Shown piece after piece: positions 1-8,895 of a DNA stretch of 64,000 nucleotides (within the stretch, counting starts at the first letter, position 1; every line of letters starts with the position of its first letter). A program made the translations under genes and the position numbers. The notes under the pieces are model-generated. The model saw only the letters and a program-made list of their open reading frames with translations. It had not been told where the DNA came from and did no database searches. Origin of the DNA: an uncultured Lachnospiraceae bacterium (lineage in GTDB: Bacteria > Bacillota > Clostridia > Lachnospirales > Lachnospiraceae); contig CAMEOT010000003.1 in the NCBI GenBank assembly GCA_945929965.1, positions 99,298 to 163,297 on the forward strand. The letters run 5' to 3'.

Positions 1-1
1 T

Positions 2-1486
2 ATTGTGAGCCTCCTTAGGGAGAACGGCGTCATCATGAAAGAACTGGTGGACGATAACGATGCCACACAGAATGCCTGGGCGAAGGAAGAGGTCATCTCT
101 TTGAAGGAATACCTTCAGTACTGCATCGCCATGAACTGGATCGATGTCAGTAAGCTGGAATTGAATGATAAATATTCCGATTCCGCAGAGGTGTATGACA
201 AACTGTTGGATTACATCATTGATGAGGTGGACCATACATCGGAATTTCAAAAACGTTTTTATAAATATATGTTGTTAAATGATAAGATCACCGGCAGACA
301 GATCTGCATGCTCTTATGCGAACAACAGGTGGTGGATATTCCTGCGGAAGATGAGGAAGCTCTGTATTCCGGAAAACTGTCGGCATATCAGTTCATGATG
401 AACCGGATCAATAATCTGGAGATCACACCGGCACAGCTGGCGCTGGATCCCTGCAATGCCTCTGTGGTAATTACGGATGTCAATACGGGTGACGTGCTTG
501 CCATGGTATCTTACCCAGGCTATGACAACAATAAAATGGCAAATACCGTGGATGCGGAATACTATGCGCAGCTGAATGCGGACAAGTCCAGTCCTCAGCT
601 GAATTTTGCCACACAATACAAGGCAGCGCCCGGATCTACTTTCAAGATAGTGTCTGCTACGGCAGGGCTGATGGAGAATGTGATCAATCTGCAGACCAAA
701 GTGAACTGTGTCGGAACCTTTACTGAGATCACACCATCTCCCAGATGCTGGAGGATCTCCGGACATGGTTATGAGAATGTAACATCAGCCATCAAAGATT
801 CCTGTAACTATTTCTTCTACAATGTCGGCTATCAACTGGCTACAAGAAGTGGAACTTATAATGAGGAAGAAGGTCTGGATACTTTAAGTAAATATGCGGA
901 TCTGTATGGATTGACGGATAAGTCCGGCGTGGAGATTGGCGAATATGCTCCGGATGTGTCTACCAAGGACCCGGTACGTTCCGCTATCGGACAGGGCAGC
1001 AACAGCTATACGACGGTAGGACTCGCCAGATATGTTACTACCATTGCCAACAGCGGTACCTGCTATAATCTGACCCTTTTAGATAAGACCACAGATTCCC
1101 AGGGGAATCTGCTGAAGGAATATCATGCAGAGGTGCGGAATCAGATCGATCTGCCGCAGGAATACTGGAATGCTTTCCATCTGGGAATGCGTCAGGTGGT
1201 GGAGAATAAAAAGTATTTCAGCGATCTGGCGGTAAATGTTGCAGGTAAGACCGGTACGGCAGAGCAGACCGCGTCCAGGCCGAACCATGCGCTGTTTATC
1301 TGCTATGCACCGTATGAGAATCCGGAGATCGCTATTGCGACCCGAATTCCCTTCGGATATTCCTCCGACTATGCGGCTCAGTTCACCAGAGACATTATTA
1401 AATATTATTACGGACTGGCAGAAGAGGATGATCTGATCACCGGTACAGCAGATGCACTGGATAATGCGGTATCGAACGAGATGTGA
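2..1486 (+). CDS. mrdA: Penicillin-binding protein 2, elongation transpeptidase (5' partial)
   Basis: This is the C-terminal part of a class B penicillin-binding protein, the peptidoglycan transpeptidase that works with RodA in lateral wall synthesis. The reading frame is already open at base 2, so the GTG at base 5 is probably internal and the N-terminal membrane anchor lies outside the window. Counting from that GTG, the serine motif S-T-F-K is at residues 211-214; S-C-N and K-T-G-T-A follow in the usual order. The neighbours minCDE and rodA match the shape and division clusters of Clostridia, where mreBCD usually lies upstream. PBP2 rather than a sporulation paralogue is inferred from that context. 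Confidence 0.9.
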   Translation: MVSLLRENGVIMKELVDDNDATQNAWAKEEVISLKEYLQYCIAMNWIDVSKLELNDKYSDSAEVYDKLLDYIIDEVDHTSEFQKRFYKYMLLNDKITGRQICMLLCEQQVVDIPAEDEEALYSGKLSAYQFMMNRINNLEITPAQLALDPCNASVVITDVNTGDVLAMVSYPGYDNNKMANTVDAEYYAQLNADKSSPQLNFATQYKAAPGSTFKIVSATAGLMENVINLQTKVNCVGTFTEITPSPRCWRISGHGYENVTSAIKDSCNYFFYNVGYQLATRSGTYNEEEGLDTLSKYADLYGLTDKSGVEIGEYAPDVSTKDPVRSAIGQGSNSYTTVGLARYVTTIANSGTCYNLTLLDKTTDSQGNLLKEYHAEVRNQIDLPQEYWNAFHLGMRQVVENKKYFSDLAVNVAGKTGTAEQTASRPNHALFICYAPYENPEIAIATRIPFGYSSDYAAQFTRDIIKYYYGLAEEDDLITGTADALDNAVSNEM

Positions 1487-1579
1487 TCCTATTCGCGAAG
1501 GGTAAGCTTTGAAAAAGCAATTATGCGAATGTGAGGCTTTAAGATAGATATCGACAAAGTAAAAAGACAGGTATAGAAC

Positions 1580-2251
1580 ATGAAAGATGCAGTATTGATT
1601 AAAAGTTTTCCAAATGGTATTACGCTTTTAATGAGAGAGGATGCTTCCATGGAGGAAATTTTACAGGAACTTACGGTAAAATTTACAGAAGCAAGGAACT
1701 TTTTCGGAAGCTCCACCATGGCACTGTCTATGGAGGGGCGAAAGGTGACAGAAGCAGAAGAAATTCTTATTTTGGATACCATCCGCGTGAACAGCAATGT
1801 CAGGATCGCCTGTATTGTAGGGCATGATGACGATACCAATAAAAATTTCATCAAGGCACTTCAACATATGGATAAAAAGCTGTCCGGTACGGAAGGAGGA
1901 CAATTCTATAAAGGAACTCTGAAGAATCGGGAAGTGATCGAGACGGAGAACAGCATTGTGGTGCTGGGGGATGTTTATCCGGGAAGTGCAGTGTTTTCTG
2001 CAGGCAACATTATCATTTTGGGAGGCCTGTATGGCGAAGCTTATGCCGGAGGAGACGGCAGAGAAGATGCCTATATCGTAGCGCTTGAAATGGAGCCGGA
2101 AAGATTAAAAATCGGCGATTTCAAATACAAAACCAATGCGAAACAGTTGAAATGGGGAATACACCCCAAAGTACAACCGAAAATTGCACACCTGAAGGGT
2201 GGGAAGATCGTATTTGATCCCCTTACAAAAGAATTACTGGGTGCCTTTTAA
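1580..2251 (+). CDS. minC: Septum site-determining protein MinC
   Basis: MinC inhibits FtsZ polymerisation and is carried by MinD to keep division away from the poles. The 223-residue protein has the expected two parts: an N-terminal FtsZ-inhibiting domain (about 1-100) and a C-terminal glycine-rich beta-helix (about 115-220) with the repeated turns around V-V-L-G-D-V and I-I-I-L-G-G-L-Y-G-E. Length is typical. It is followed after 42 bases by minD and then minE, so a Min operon is clear. The ribosome-binding site before the ATG is weak (ACAGGT-like). Confidence 0.95.
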   Translation: MKDAVLIKSFPNGITLLMREDASMEEILQELTVKFTEARNFFGSSTMALSMEGRKVTEAEEILILDTIRVNSNVRIACIVGHDDDTNKNFIKALQHMDKKLSGTEGGQFYKGTLKNREVIETENSIVVLGDVYPGSAVFSAGNIIILGGLYGEAYAGGDGREDAYIVALEMEPERLKIGDFKYKTNAKQLKWGIHPKVQPKIAHLKGGKIVFDPLTKELLGAF

Positions 2252-2293
2252 CAGGATCCAGGGGACGACAAAATAAAACAGGAGGAATCCAAT

Positions 2294-3115
2294 ATGGAAC
2301 AAAATGTTTCCACGGAGAAGAAAAGCTCCGAAGTCATTGTCGTCACTTCAGGAAAAGGCGGTGTAGGTAAGACCACTACATCTGCAAATGTCGGAACAGG
2401 TCTTGCAAAGGCGGGCTGTAAAGTATGCCTCATCGATACGGATATAGGACTGCGCAATCTCGATGTTGTCATGGGACTGGAGAACCGTATCGTATATAAT
2501 CTGGTGGATGTGGTAGAAGGTAACTGCCGCATCAAGCAGGCATTGATTCGTGATAAGAGGCATCCCGGACTCTATCTGATGCCTTCGGCACAGACCAGAG
2601 ACAAAAGCGCGGTCACCCCGGGACAGATGGTGAAGGTCATAGACCACCTGCGGGAACAGTTTGATTATATTATTTTAGACTGCCCTGCGGGAATCGAACA
2701 GGGATTCCAGAATGCCATCGCCGGAGCGGACCGGGCGTTAGTCGTAACCACGCCGGAGGTATCTGCTATCCGGGATGCAGATCGTATCATAGGACTGTTG
2801 GAAGCCAACGGATTCAAACAGATGGATCTGGTGATCAACAGACTGCGTATGGATATGGTGCGCCGGGGAGATATGATGTCTGCGGATGATGTGGTGGATA
2901 TTCTTGCGATACCTCTCATCGGAATCATTCCGGATGATGAAAACGTGGTGATCGCCACGAATCAGGGAGAACCGCTTGTAGGGAATGATACACCGGCGGG
3001 AAAAGCATATTACAATGTGGTGGAACGTCTGCGAGGAAGAGAAATTCCCTTCCTGGACTTCGAAAAAGGTATGTCTTTCTGGACAAAAGTAACCGGTATT
3101 TTTCGAAAAGTATAG
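2294..3115 (+). CDS. minD: Septum site-determining ATPase MinD
   Basis: MinD is the membrane-associated ParA-type ATPase that recruits MinC and is displaced by MinE. The deviant Walker A motif G-K-G-G-V-G-K-T lies at residues 20-27, and D-I-G-L-R-N-L-D and L-D-C-P-A-G-I-E follow as expected for MinD. The last 14 residues form a short basic, aromatic amphipathic segment (F-W-T-K-V...I-F-R-K-V), the family's membrane-targeting helix. An AGGAGG ribosome-binding site precedes the ATG. The gene lies between minC and minE. Confidence 0.97.
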   Translation: MEQNVSTEKKSSEVIVVTSGKGGVGKTTTSANVGTGLAKAGCKVCLIDTDIGLRNLDVVMGLENRIVYNLVDVVEGNCRIKQALIRDKRHPGLYLMPSAQTRDKSAVTPGQMVKVIDHLREQFDYIILDCPAGIEQGFQNAIAGADRALVVTTPEVSAIRDADRIIGLLEANGFKQMDLVINRLRMDMVRRGDMMSADDVVDILAIPLIGIIPDDENVVIATNQGEPLVGNDTPAGKAYYNVVERLRGREIPFLDFEKGMSFWTKVTGIFRKV

Positions 3116-3126
3116 GAAGGGGACGG

Positions 3127-3411
3127 ATGAATATGAAACATTTTTTTCGCAGGAAAAGTTCCTGCCAGGTGGCAAAGGACCGGTTGAAAATTCTGTTGAT
3201 ATCCGACAGGGTAAACTGTTCGCCGGAGATGATGGAACTGATCAAGGCAGATATTACCAAAGTGATCTCCAAGTATATGCGCATTGACACAGACCATATG
3301 GAGATTGAGATACAGGCGAAGGGCAATAATAAAGGCGGACGGAATAAAACTCCCAGCCTGATTGCCAATATACCGATCCTGGATCTGCAGAAAAATGCAA
3401 AAATGCCATGA
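3127..3411 (+). CDS. minE: Cell division topological specificity factor MinE
   Basis: MinE stimulates MinD ATP hydrolysis and drives Min oscillation. The 94-residue product matches the family in length and in its parts: a basic N-terminal segment, the MinD-contacting stretch D-R-L-K-I-L-L-I-S-D-R, and a C-terminal dimerisation domain. It starts 12 bases after the minD stop. ATG codons at 3127 and 3133 are both possible; the purine-rich site ending near 3122 serves either. Having minE with minCD means an oscillating Min system, as opposed to the DivIVA/MinJ arrangement of Bacillus. Confidence 0.93.
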   Translation: MNMKHFFRRKSSCQVAKDRLKILLISDRVNCSPEMMELIKADITKVISKYMRIDTDHMEIEIQAKGNNKGGRNKTPSLIANIPILDLQKNAKMP

Positions 3412-3438
3412 ATACATAAGAAACAGAAAGGCTGATAA

Positions 3439-4545
3439 ATGTTTAAGAATTATAGATTACGGGATTATGATTTCAAATTGATCATATTGGTGCTTGCACT
3501 GTCGGTCGTCGGAATACTGACGATCGGCAGCGCCGAACCGGCACAGCAGAACAAGCAGATTGCCGGTGTGGCAGTCGGATTGGTTATCATGATCGTCCTT
3601 TCCTTTTTTAATTATTCCATTCTGCTGAAGCTATACTGGCTGATGTATATTGGCAATCTTGTCCTGCTGGGACTGGTCATTTTGATGGGCGAAGAAGGCA
3701 ACGGAGCACAGAGATGGCTGAAGATCGGCGGACTGCAATTTCAACCTTCGGAACTTGCAAAAATTTTATTGATTTTATTCTTTGCACAGTTTATTATGAA
3801 ATATAAGGAGAAGCTGAACACCTTCCGTGTGATCGCTTTGATCGCGGTACTTATGGGAGTTCCATGGATCATGGTAAAGGAACAGCCGGCACTGTCTACA
3901 AGTATTGTACTGATCTTTATTTTCTGCGTGATTCTGTACACCGGCGGCATCAGTTATAAACTGATCTTCGGAACTTTGGCGGTAGCCGTTCCGGCTATCA
4001 TTATCCTGGTATCACTGGCGATGCAGCCGGACAGTACCATATTGGAGACCTATCAGAGAAATCGTATTCTTGCCTTTGTGAATCCGGAGGAATATTCTAC
4101 GGATCTGGCATACCAGCAGTTGAATTCCGTAACGGCCATCGGCTCCGGGGAACTGAACGGCAAGGGCTATAAAAATAACGAGATCACATCGGTGAAAAAC
4201 GGCAATTTCCTGTCAGAAGCGGAAACCGATTTCATATTTGCGGTAATCGGGGAAGAGTTCGGATTTAAGGGAAGTATAGCGGTTATTATTCTACTGCTTT
4301 TAACGGCGATGGAATGCATATCCATTGCATCAAAAGCAAAGGATGTTGCAGGAACCATTATCGCCGCGTCTATGGGAGGCCTGATCGCCTTCCAGAGCTT
4401 TGTAAATATCGGAGTTGCAACATTTATTCTCCCGAACACAGGACTTCCGCTGCCTTTTGTCAGTTATGGACTGACATCATTACTCAGCCTGTATATTGGT
4501 ATGGGAGTTGTAATGAATGTACGGCTTCAGGCGAAGAAAGGCTAA
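3439..4545 (+). CDS. rodA: Rod shape-determining protein RodA (SEDS glycosyltransferase)
   Basis: This is a polytopic SEDS-family peptidoglycan glycosyltransferase, about ten membrane segments in 368 residues. Visible family features are Q-P-S-E-L-A-K-I in the first half, a large extracellular loop in the middle, and the signature T-G-L-P-L-P-F-V-S-Y-G near the C terminus. SEDS proteins include RodA, FtsW and SpoVE; I choose RodA because the partner PBP2 is in the same cluster. It follows minE by 27 bases and precedes mgsA. Confidence 0.9.
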   Translation: MFKNYRLRDYDFKLIILVLALSVVGILTIGSAEPAQQNKQIAGVAVGLVIMIVLSFFNYSILLKLYWLMYIGNLVLLGLVILMGEEGNGAQRWLKIGGLQFQPSELAKILLILFFAQFIMKYKEKLNTFRVIALIAVLMGVPWIMVKEQPALSTSIVLIFIFCVILYTGGISYKLIFGTLAVAVPAIIILVSLAMQPDSTILETYQRNRILAFVNPEEYSTDLAYQQLNSVTAIGSGELNGKGYKNNEITSVKNGNFLSEAETDFIFAVIGEEFGFKGSIAVIILLLLTAMECISIASKAKDVAGTIIAASMGGLIAFQSFVNIGVATFILPNTGLPLPFVSYGLTSLLSLYIGMGVVMNVRLQAKKG

Positions 4546-4573
4546 AGATAGAATAGAAGAAGGGGTATAGAGT

Positions 4574-4969
4574 ATGAACATTGCACTGATTGCACATGAT
4601 GCCAAAAAGAAATTAATGCAGAACTTCTGCATTGCTTATCGTGGAATCCTGAGCAAAAATGAATTGTACGCTACCGGAACTACCGGAAGACTGATCGAAG
4701 AGGTTACCAATCTTAACGTTCACAAATATCTGGCGGGTCATCTGGGCGGTGAGCAGCAGATTGGTGCACAGATCGAACACAACGAGATCGACCTGGTAAT
4801 CTTTCTGCGGGATCCGCTGGCACCGAAGGCGCATGAACCGGATGTGAGTAATGTAATGCGTCTCTGTGATATGCATAATATCCCACTGGCAACGAATCTT
4901 GCCAGCGCAGAACTGTTGATCAAGTCCCTGGACAGAGGAGATTTAGAGTGGCGTGAGATGTACAAATAA
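4574..4969 (+). CDS. mgsA: Methylglyoxal synthase
   Basis: The enzyme converts dihydroxyacetone phosphate to methylglyoxal and phosphate, a bypass of lower glycolysis used when phosphate is limiting. The 131-residue length and the motifs A-L-I-A-H-D near the N terminus, T-G-T-T-G, G-G-E-Q-Q-I-G and F-L-R-D-P-L (catalytic Asp region) are typical. A GAAGGGG-type ribosome-binding site precedes the ATG. Its 3' end overlaps the probable start of the next gene by 17 bases. Its place in a cell-wall cluster is common in Lachnospiraceae and of unknown meaning. Confidence 0.95.
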   Translation: MNIALIAHDAKKKLMQNFCIAYRGILSKNELYATGTTGRLIEEVTNLNVHKYLAGHLGGEQQIGAQIEHNEIDLVIFLRDPLAPKAHEPDVSNVMRLCDMHNIPLATNLASAELLIKSLDRGDLEWREMYK

Positions 4970-5942
4970 ATTTCGTATGATTACTTCCTGCATTTCGACA
5001 GTACTTTGTATGATAATGCTGACGGGATGTGGTAATGTAGCCTATGTGTTTCCCTATGACGTGGATTCTAACGTCAGCAGTTTTAATGTTCTCGCCGGAA
5101 CGGGAGAAGACAAAGCAGCAACATTCGCCCAGGATCTGTGCGTGGTTACCGGGGACAATACCGGAGACGGCAGCGTGGATATGACCCAGGCGTCGGCGGC
5201 GGTATTGTTCGATGTGAATAACAAAGAGGTACTGTATTCAAAAAATGCCTATGGGCGGCTTTATCCCGCCAGCCTGACGAAGGTAATGACGGCATTGGTA
5301 GCACTGAAAAACGCATCTTTGGATACGATACTTACTGCCACGAATTCCGTTAAAATCACGGAGTCCGGTGCTCAGCTCTGCGGACTGAAAAGCGGCGATA
5401 CCATGACGTTAGATCAGGCACTGCATATTCTGCTGATGTATTCCGCAAATGATGCAGCCATACTGATTGCGGAGAATGTTGGAGGCAGCGTGGATCATTT
5501 CGTGGAGATGATGAACGAAGAAGCAGCAAGACTTGGTGCAACCAATACCAGCTTTGCCAATCCCCACGGTCTGTCGGATGATAACCACTATACCACAGCA
5601 TATGATCTGTATCTGATTTTCAATGAAGCGGTCAAATACGAATCTTTCAATGAAATTATTCATATGACATCTTATCAGACCACGTATTATGATAAGGACG
5701 GTAAGGCAAAAGAGCTTACTGTGAATAATACGAACCGTTTCCTGAAGGGAGACTTTCAGGCCCCGGAGAATATTACGGTGATCGGAGGCAAGACCGGTAC
5801 CACCAATGCAGCAGGACACTGCCTGATATTGTTGTCCCGGGATGTGAGCGGAGCACCGTATATTTCCGTGATACTGAATTCTTCGGCAAGCGATGTACTG
5901 TATCCGGAAATGGTACAACTCCTGGAGCAAATCAACAAATAG
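4953..5942 (+). CDS. D-alanyl-D-alanine carboxypeptidase, lipoprotein type
   Basis: This is a serine-type penicillin-binding DD-carboxypeptidase (peptidase S11, DacA/PBP5-like) that trims pentapeptide side chains. The active-site motifs are S-L-T-K (Ser107-Lys110 from the GTG start), S-A-N in the middle and K-T-G-T-T-N near the C terminus. The N terminus is a short basic segment, a hydrophobic stretch and a lipobox L-T-G-C (Cys26), so it is probably a lipoprotein. The C terminus lacks the usual long membrane-anchoring domain. GTG 4953 fits GGAG at 4937-4940; ATG 4977 is the alternative but gives a very short basic region. Confidence 0.9.
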   Translation: MRCTNKFRMITSCISTVLCMIMLTGCGNVAYVFPYDVDSNVSSFNVLAGTGEDKAATFAQDLCVVTGDNTGDGSVDMTQASAAVLFDVNNKEVLYSKNAYGRLYPASLTKVMTALVALKNASLDTILTATNSVKITESGAQLCGLKSGDTMTLDQALHILLMYSANDAAILIAENVGGSVDHFVEMMNEEAARLGATNTSFANPHGLSDDNHYTTAYDLYLIFNEAVKYESFNEIIHMTSYQTTYYDKDGKAKELTVNNTNRFLKGDFQAPENITVIGGKTGTTNAAGHCLILLSRDVSGAPYISVILNSSASDVLYPEMVQLLEQINK

Positions 5943-5945
5943 ATG

Positions 5946-5974
5946 TTGTTTTTTAAGGGTATATAAATTATAAT
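5946..5974 (+). promoter_or_regulatory. Candidate sigma-A promoter for the 6031 gene
   Basis: A TTGTTT element at 5946-5951 and a perfect TATAAT at 5969-5974 are separated by 17 bases, about 57 bases before the next start codon. It lies in the 88-base gap after the carboxypeptidase gene, so the orphan P-loop gene could have its own promoter. Only the -10 matches well. Confidence 0.5.
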
Positions 5975-6030
5975 AAGGTAAATAGGTTGCGTGAAGTTCC
6001 TATAAATTTTACGACAGGAGGGTTACACCA

Positions 6031-6450
6031 ATGGTTCAGTTGATTGTAGGCAAAAAGGGTAAGGGCAAGACAAAACAGCTGTTGGACAAAGTGAACAGCG
6101 AGGTAAAGGCTATTTCGGGCAGTATCGTATATCTGGACAAAAGTACGAAACATATGTATGAACTGAACAACAAGGTGCGTCTGATTGACGTTTCCCGCTA
6201 TATGATCGAGAATGAGAGCGAATTTTTGGGGTTCGTATGCGGTATCATTTCTCAGGATCATGATCTGGAACAGATGTATTTTGACAGCTTTTTGAAGATC
6301 GCAGCATTGGAAGGCAAAGATATTTCCGCAGTGATTGAGAAACTGGACAGAATGAGCGATTTCTTCCAGGTAGATTTTATCCTTAGCGTATCAATGGATG
6401 AATCCGAATTACCGGAGGCTGTTAAGGATAAGATCATCGTATCTTTGTAA
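6031..6450 (+). CDS. Uncharacterised small P-loop protein
   Basis: I do not recognise a characterised family. The 139-residue product opens with a Walker-A-like motif, G-K-K-G-K-G-K-T, at residues 7-14, followed by an alternating hydrophobic core (S-I-V-Y-L-D, V-R-L-I-D-V). The C terminus has F-I-L-S-V-S-M, like the last strands of a small NTPase fold. Such proteins have sometimes been named after PilT, but there is no pilus gene here and the name is not justified. No signal peptide or membrane segment is visible. An AGGAGGG ribosome-binding site precedes the ATG. It sits between cell-wall and division genes. Confidence 0.8.
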   Translation: MVQLIVGKKGKGKTKQLLDKVNSEVKAISGSIVYLDKSTKHMYELNNKVRLIDVSRYMIENESEFLGFVCGIISQDHDLEQMYFDSFLKIAALEGKDISAVIEKLDRMSDFFQVDFILSVSMDESELPEAVKDKIIVSL

Positions 6451-6476
6451 GAAAACGTATTATAATTTTCACGTAT

Positions 6477-6507
6477 GAGAAGCCTCGGATGTCAACCGGG
6501 GCTTCTC
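6477..6507 (+). terminator. Strong hairpin without a T-tract
   Basis: GAGAAGCCTCGG and its near-perfect complement (one T:G pair) form a 12-bp stem with a 7-base loop. No T-run follows on either strand, so this is not a textbook intrinsic terminator. It may be an attenuator, an mRNA-stabilising 5' structure of the HlyD-like gene starting 40 bases on, or a processing site. Confidence 0.45.
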
Positions 6508-6546
6508 AAATGTAAGAGGATAAAAAGAGGAAAGGAGGTTTTTCTT

Positions 6547-8130
6547 ATGGCACAGCAGCGAAAATCTAAAAATAATAAAGTAAAACAGTACAGAAAACCT
6601 TTGAACCTCAATATCGGTATGTTGATCTTCGGTGCTATTTTTATTTATGTGATCATCTGTGTGATCATGTATTACCAGACGGATCATATTGTCCGTTATG
6701 AAGTAACGGAAGGATCCCTGGCTACGAACAATATTTACCGAGGAATCGCTATCCGCAGTGAGAGTGTTGTGAACACCGATACGGCGGGATATGTAAATTT
6801 TTATGCAAGAGAGGGCGAACGTGTCGCTAAAGGAGATACGGTATATATCGTAGACGAGACCGGAAGATTAAGCCAGGAACTGGAAGATGCCAGTCTGGGA
6901 GAGAATACTCTGAGCAATCAGGAACTTTCGGAATTTCGAAATGAGATCGTGAATTTTATGCATGGGTATGATGACAGGAACTACGAGAATACCTATGATT
7001 TCAAATATTCGTTAAAAAATACAGTATTGAAGCTGGCGAATGTCAATATGCTGCAGAGTATTGAAAACGAAAACGGTGGTTCAGCCGCCAATATCGTGAA
7101 CTTCTGCTATGCCCCGGAGACGGGAATCGTGGCATACTGGACCGACGGATACGAAGACCTGACCGTGGATGCGGTGACAGAAGCAGTATTCGACAATAAA
7201 GATTATGAGAAAAAGCAGATGCTGGGTAACGAACTGATGGCGGTAGGAGACCCGGTATATAAGCTGTCCACGGATGAAAACTGGTCTGTTGTGATTCCCA
7301 TAGATGCGCAGCGCGGTGCCCAGATCCAGCAGGAAGATTATGTAAAGGTCCGTTTTCTGAAGAATCAGTATGAATCCTGGGGGCAGGCGAAGCTGTTCAC
7401 CGGAAGTGACGGGAATACTTTTCTGTCTCTTACCTTTACCAATTCTATGGTAACGTTTGTATCCGATCGGTTTCTGGATATTGAGCTGATCTTAAACGAT
7501 GAGACGGGACTAAAGATCCCGAATTCCTCTATCGTGGAGAAGGAGTTTTTCCTGATTGACGAAGACTTCGTTACGACCGATGAAAATGCGGGAACCCAGG
7601 GCGTCATCAGACAGTGCTATCTGGAAAACGGTAATATATCCAGTGAATTCGTGGAGACGGATGCCTACAGCTATGATGAGACAGAAGGTGTGTATTATAT
7701 GGATACTTCCGTACTTAAGACGGGAGATGTCCTGTATAAGACGAACAGCCAGGATACCTATACGGTAAGCAAACGTGCCACTCTGATCGGTGTATATAAT
7801 GTAAATAAGGGATATGCGGATTTCAAGCAGATCAACATCCTGTATCAGAATGATGAATACTCTATTGTAAAGGCGAATACGACCTATGGGCTGAATGTAT
7901 ATGATTATATTGTACTGGACGGATCCGCAGTATCGGATGACCAGATCATTACCAATGTGAAGAAGACCGATACGAATAAGACGGATACCACAGCTGCTTC
8001 CATAGAAACTATACCGGAGGAGACCGTGCCGGAAGAGACACAGCCGGAGGATACGGTCAGTGGTGATATGATCCCAGAGAATAGTACGGTGTCTGGGGAA
8101 GATAAGCTGGAAAGGACGGCGGATATTTAA
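6547..8130 (+). CDS. HlyD-family membrane-fusion-like protein
   Basis: A 527-residue protein with a basic N terminus, one transmembrane helix (about 17-40) and a large extracytoplasmic part. A lipoyl/barrel-sandwich-like stretch (G-Y-V-N-F-Y-A-R-E-G-E-R-V-A-K-G-D-T-V) is typical of HlyD/RND adaptor proteins. The C terminus is a low-complexity tail rich in Glu, Thr and Pro. An excellent AAAGGAGG site at 6530-6537 selects ATG 6547 over an upstream in-frame start at 6475. No ABC or RND partner is encoded nearby; instead yggS and sepF follow directly, so a link to the cell envelope or division is possible but unproven. Confidence 0.8.
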   Translation: MAQQRKSKNNKVKQYRKPLNLNIGMLIFGAIFIYVIICVIMYYQTDHIVRYEVTEGSLATNNIYRGIAIRSESVVNTDTAGYVNFYAREGERVAKGDTVYIVDETGRLSQELEDASLGENTLSNQELSEFRNEIVNFMHGYDDRNYENTYDFKYSLKNTVLKLANVNMLQSIENENGGSAANIVNFCYAPETGIVAYWTDGYEDLTVDAVTEAVFDNKDYEKKQMLGNELMAVGDPVYKLSTDENWSVVIPIDAQRGAQIQQEDYVKVRFLKNQYESWGQAKLFTGSDGNTFLSLTFTNSMVTFVSDRFLDIELILNDETGLKIPNSSIVEKEFFLIDEDFVTTDENAGTQGVIRQCYLENGNISSEFVETDAYSYDETEGVYYMDTSVLKTGDVLYKTNSQDTYTVSKRATLIGVYNVNKGYADFKQINILYQNDEYSIVKANTTYGLNVYDYIVLDGSAVSDDQIITNVKKTDTNKTDTTAASIETIPEETVPEETQPEDTVSGDMIPENSTVSGEDKLERTADI

Positions 8131-8131
8131 A

Positions 8132-8854
8132 ATGCAGATGACTGAGCAGAGCAAAAGACTTGCGGAAAATTATAATGCTGTAAAGGAAAATATCAAAAAA
8201 GCCTGTGAACAGGCAGGTAGATCACAAGAGGAAGTTACTTTGTTGGCGGTAAGCAAGACAAAGCCAGTGGACATGCTTATGGATGTCTACCATGCGGGTG
8301 CCAGGGACTTCGGAGAGAATAAAGTACAGGAACTGGTGGATAAGATTCCGCAGCTGCCTTCGGATATCAGATGGCACCTGATCGGACACTTACAACGCAA
8401 TAAAGTAAAATATATTGTAGATAAGGTCTACCTGATCCACAGTGTGGACAGTCTCAGATTGGCAGAGGAGATCAGCAGGGAGGCTGTGAAGAAGCAGGTG
8501 GAAGCCAATATTCTGATCGAAGTCAATGTGGCACAGGAAGAAAGCAAGTTTGGTACCACAACAGAAGAGACCGAAAAACTGGTTCGCGATATTTCGTTTT
8601 TACCCGGTGTACATATTAAGGGACTTATGACCATCGCACCTTTTGTGGAAGACCCGGAGGAAAACAGAACATATTTTCAGAAACTTAGGCAATTAGCTGT
8701 TGACATCGGAAATAAAAACATTGATAATGTGTCTATGAGCATACTTTCCATGGGGATGACGGGAGATTATACAGTGGCAGTACAGGAAGGTGCTGCAATC
8801 GTCAGAGTCGGAACCGGTATATTCGGAGAGCGAGATTACAGTAAGACGATATAA
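8132..8854 (+). CDS. yggS: YggS-family pyridoxal phosphate homeostasis protein
   Basis: YggS/YlmE/PROSC proteins bind PLP and balance vitamin B6 pools and amino acid metabolism. No defined catalytic reaction is known. The 240-residue product has the PLP-lysine motif A-V-S-K-T-K, then D-F-G-E-N-K-V-Q-E, W-H-L-I-G-H-L-Q-R-N-K and the C-terminal S-M-G-M-T-G-D-Y phosphate-binding region. It starts one base after the preceding stop. Its place directly before sepF matches the ylmE-ylmF(sepF) order of many Gram-positive bacteria. Confidence 0.93.
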   Translation: MQMTEQSKRLAENYNAVKENIKKACEQAGRSQEEVTLLAVSKTKPVDMLMDVYHAGARDFGENKVQELVDKIPQLPSDIRWHLIGHLQRNKVKYIVDKVYLIHSVDSLRLAEEISREAVKKQVEANILIEVNVAQEESKFGTTTEETEKLVRDISFLPGVHIKGLMTIAPFVEDPEENRTYFQKLRQLAVDIGNKNIDNVSMSILSMGMTGDYTVAVQEGAAIVRVGTGIFGERDYSKTI

Positions 8855-8895
8855 AGAATATTTTAAGAAGATTTTAATAAAGGAGACTCTTAAGC

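Noticed and set aside
5..7. GTG at the window start as a true start of the PBP2 gene
   Set aside because: The frame is open to the window edge and the protein lacks its N-terminal anchor and pedestal, so the gene begins outside.
6475..6546. Upstream extension of the HlyD-like gene
   Set aside because: The 24 extra codons read through the hairpin, and AAAGGAGG is perfectly placed for ATG 6547.
7510..8154. 214-residue - strand frame opposite the HlyD-like gene
   Set aside because: Ile/Arg-rich shadow translation of the acidic C-terminal tail; crosses into yggS.
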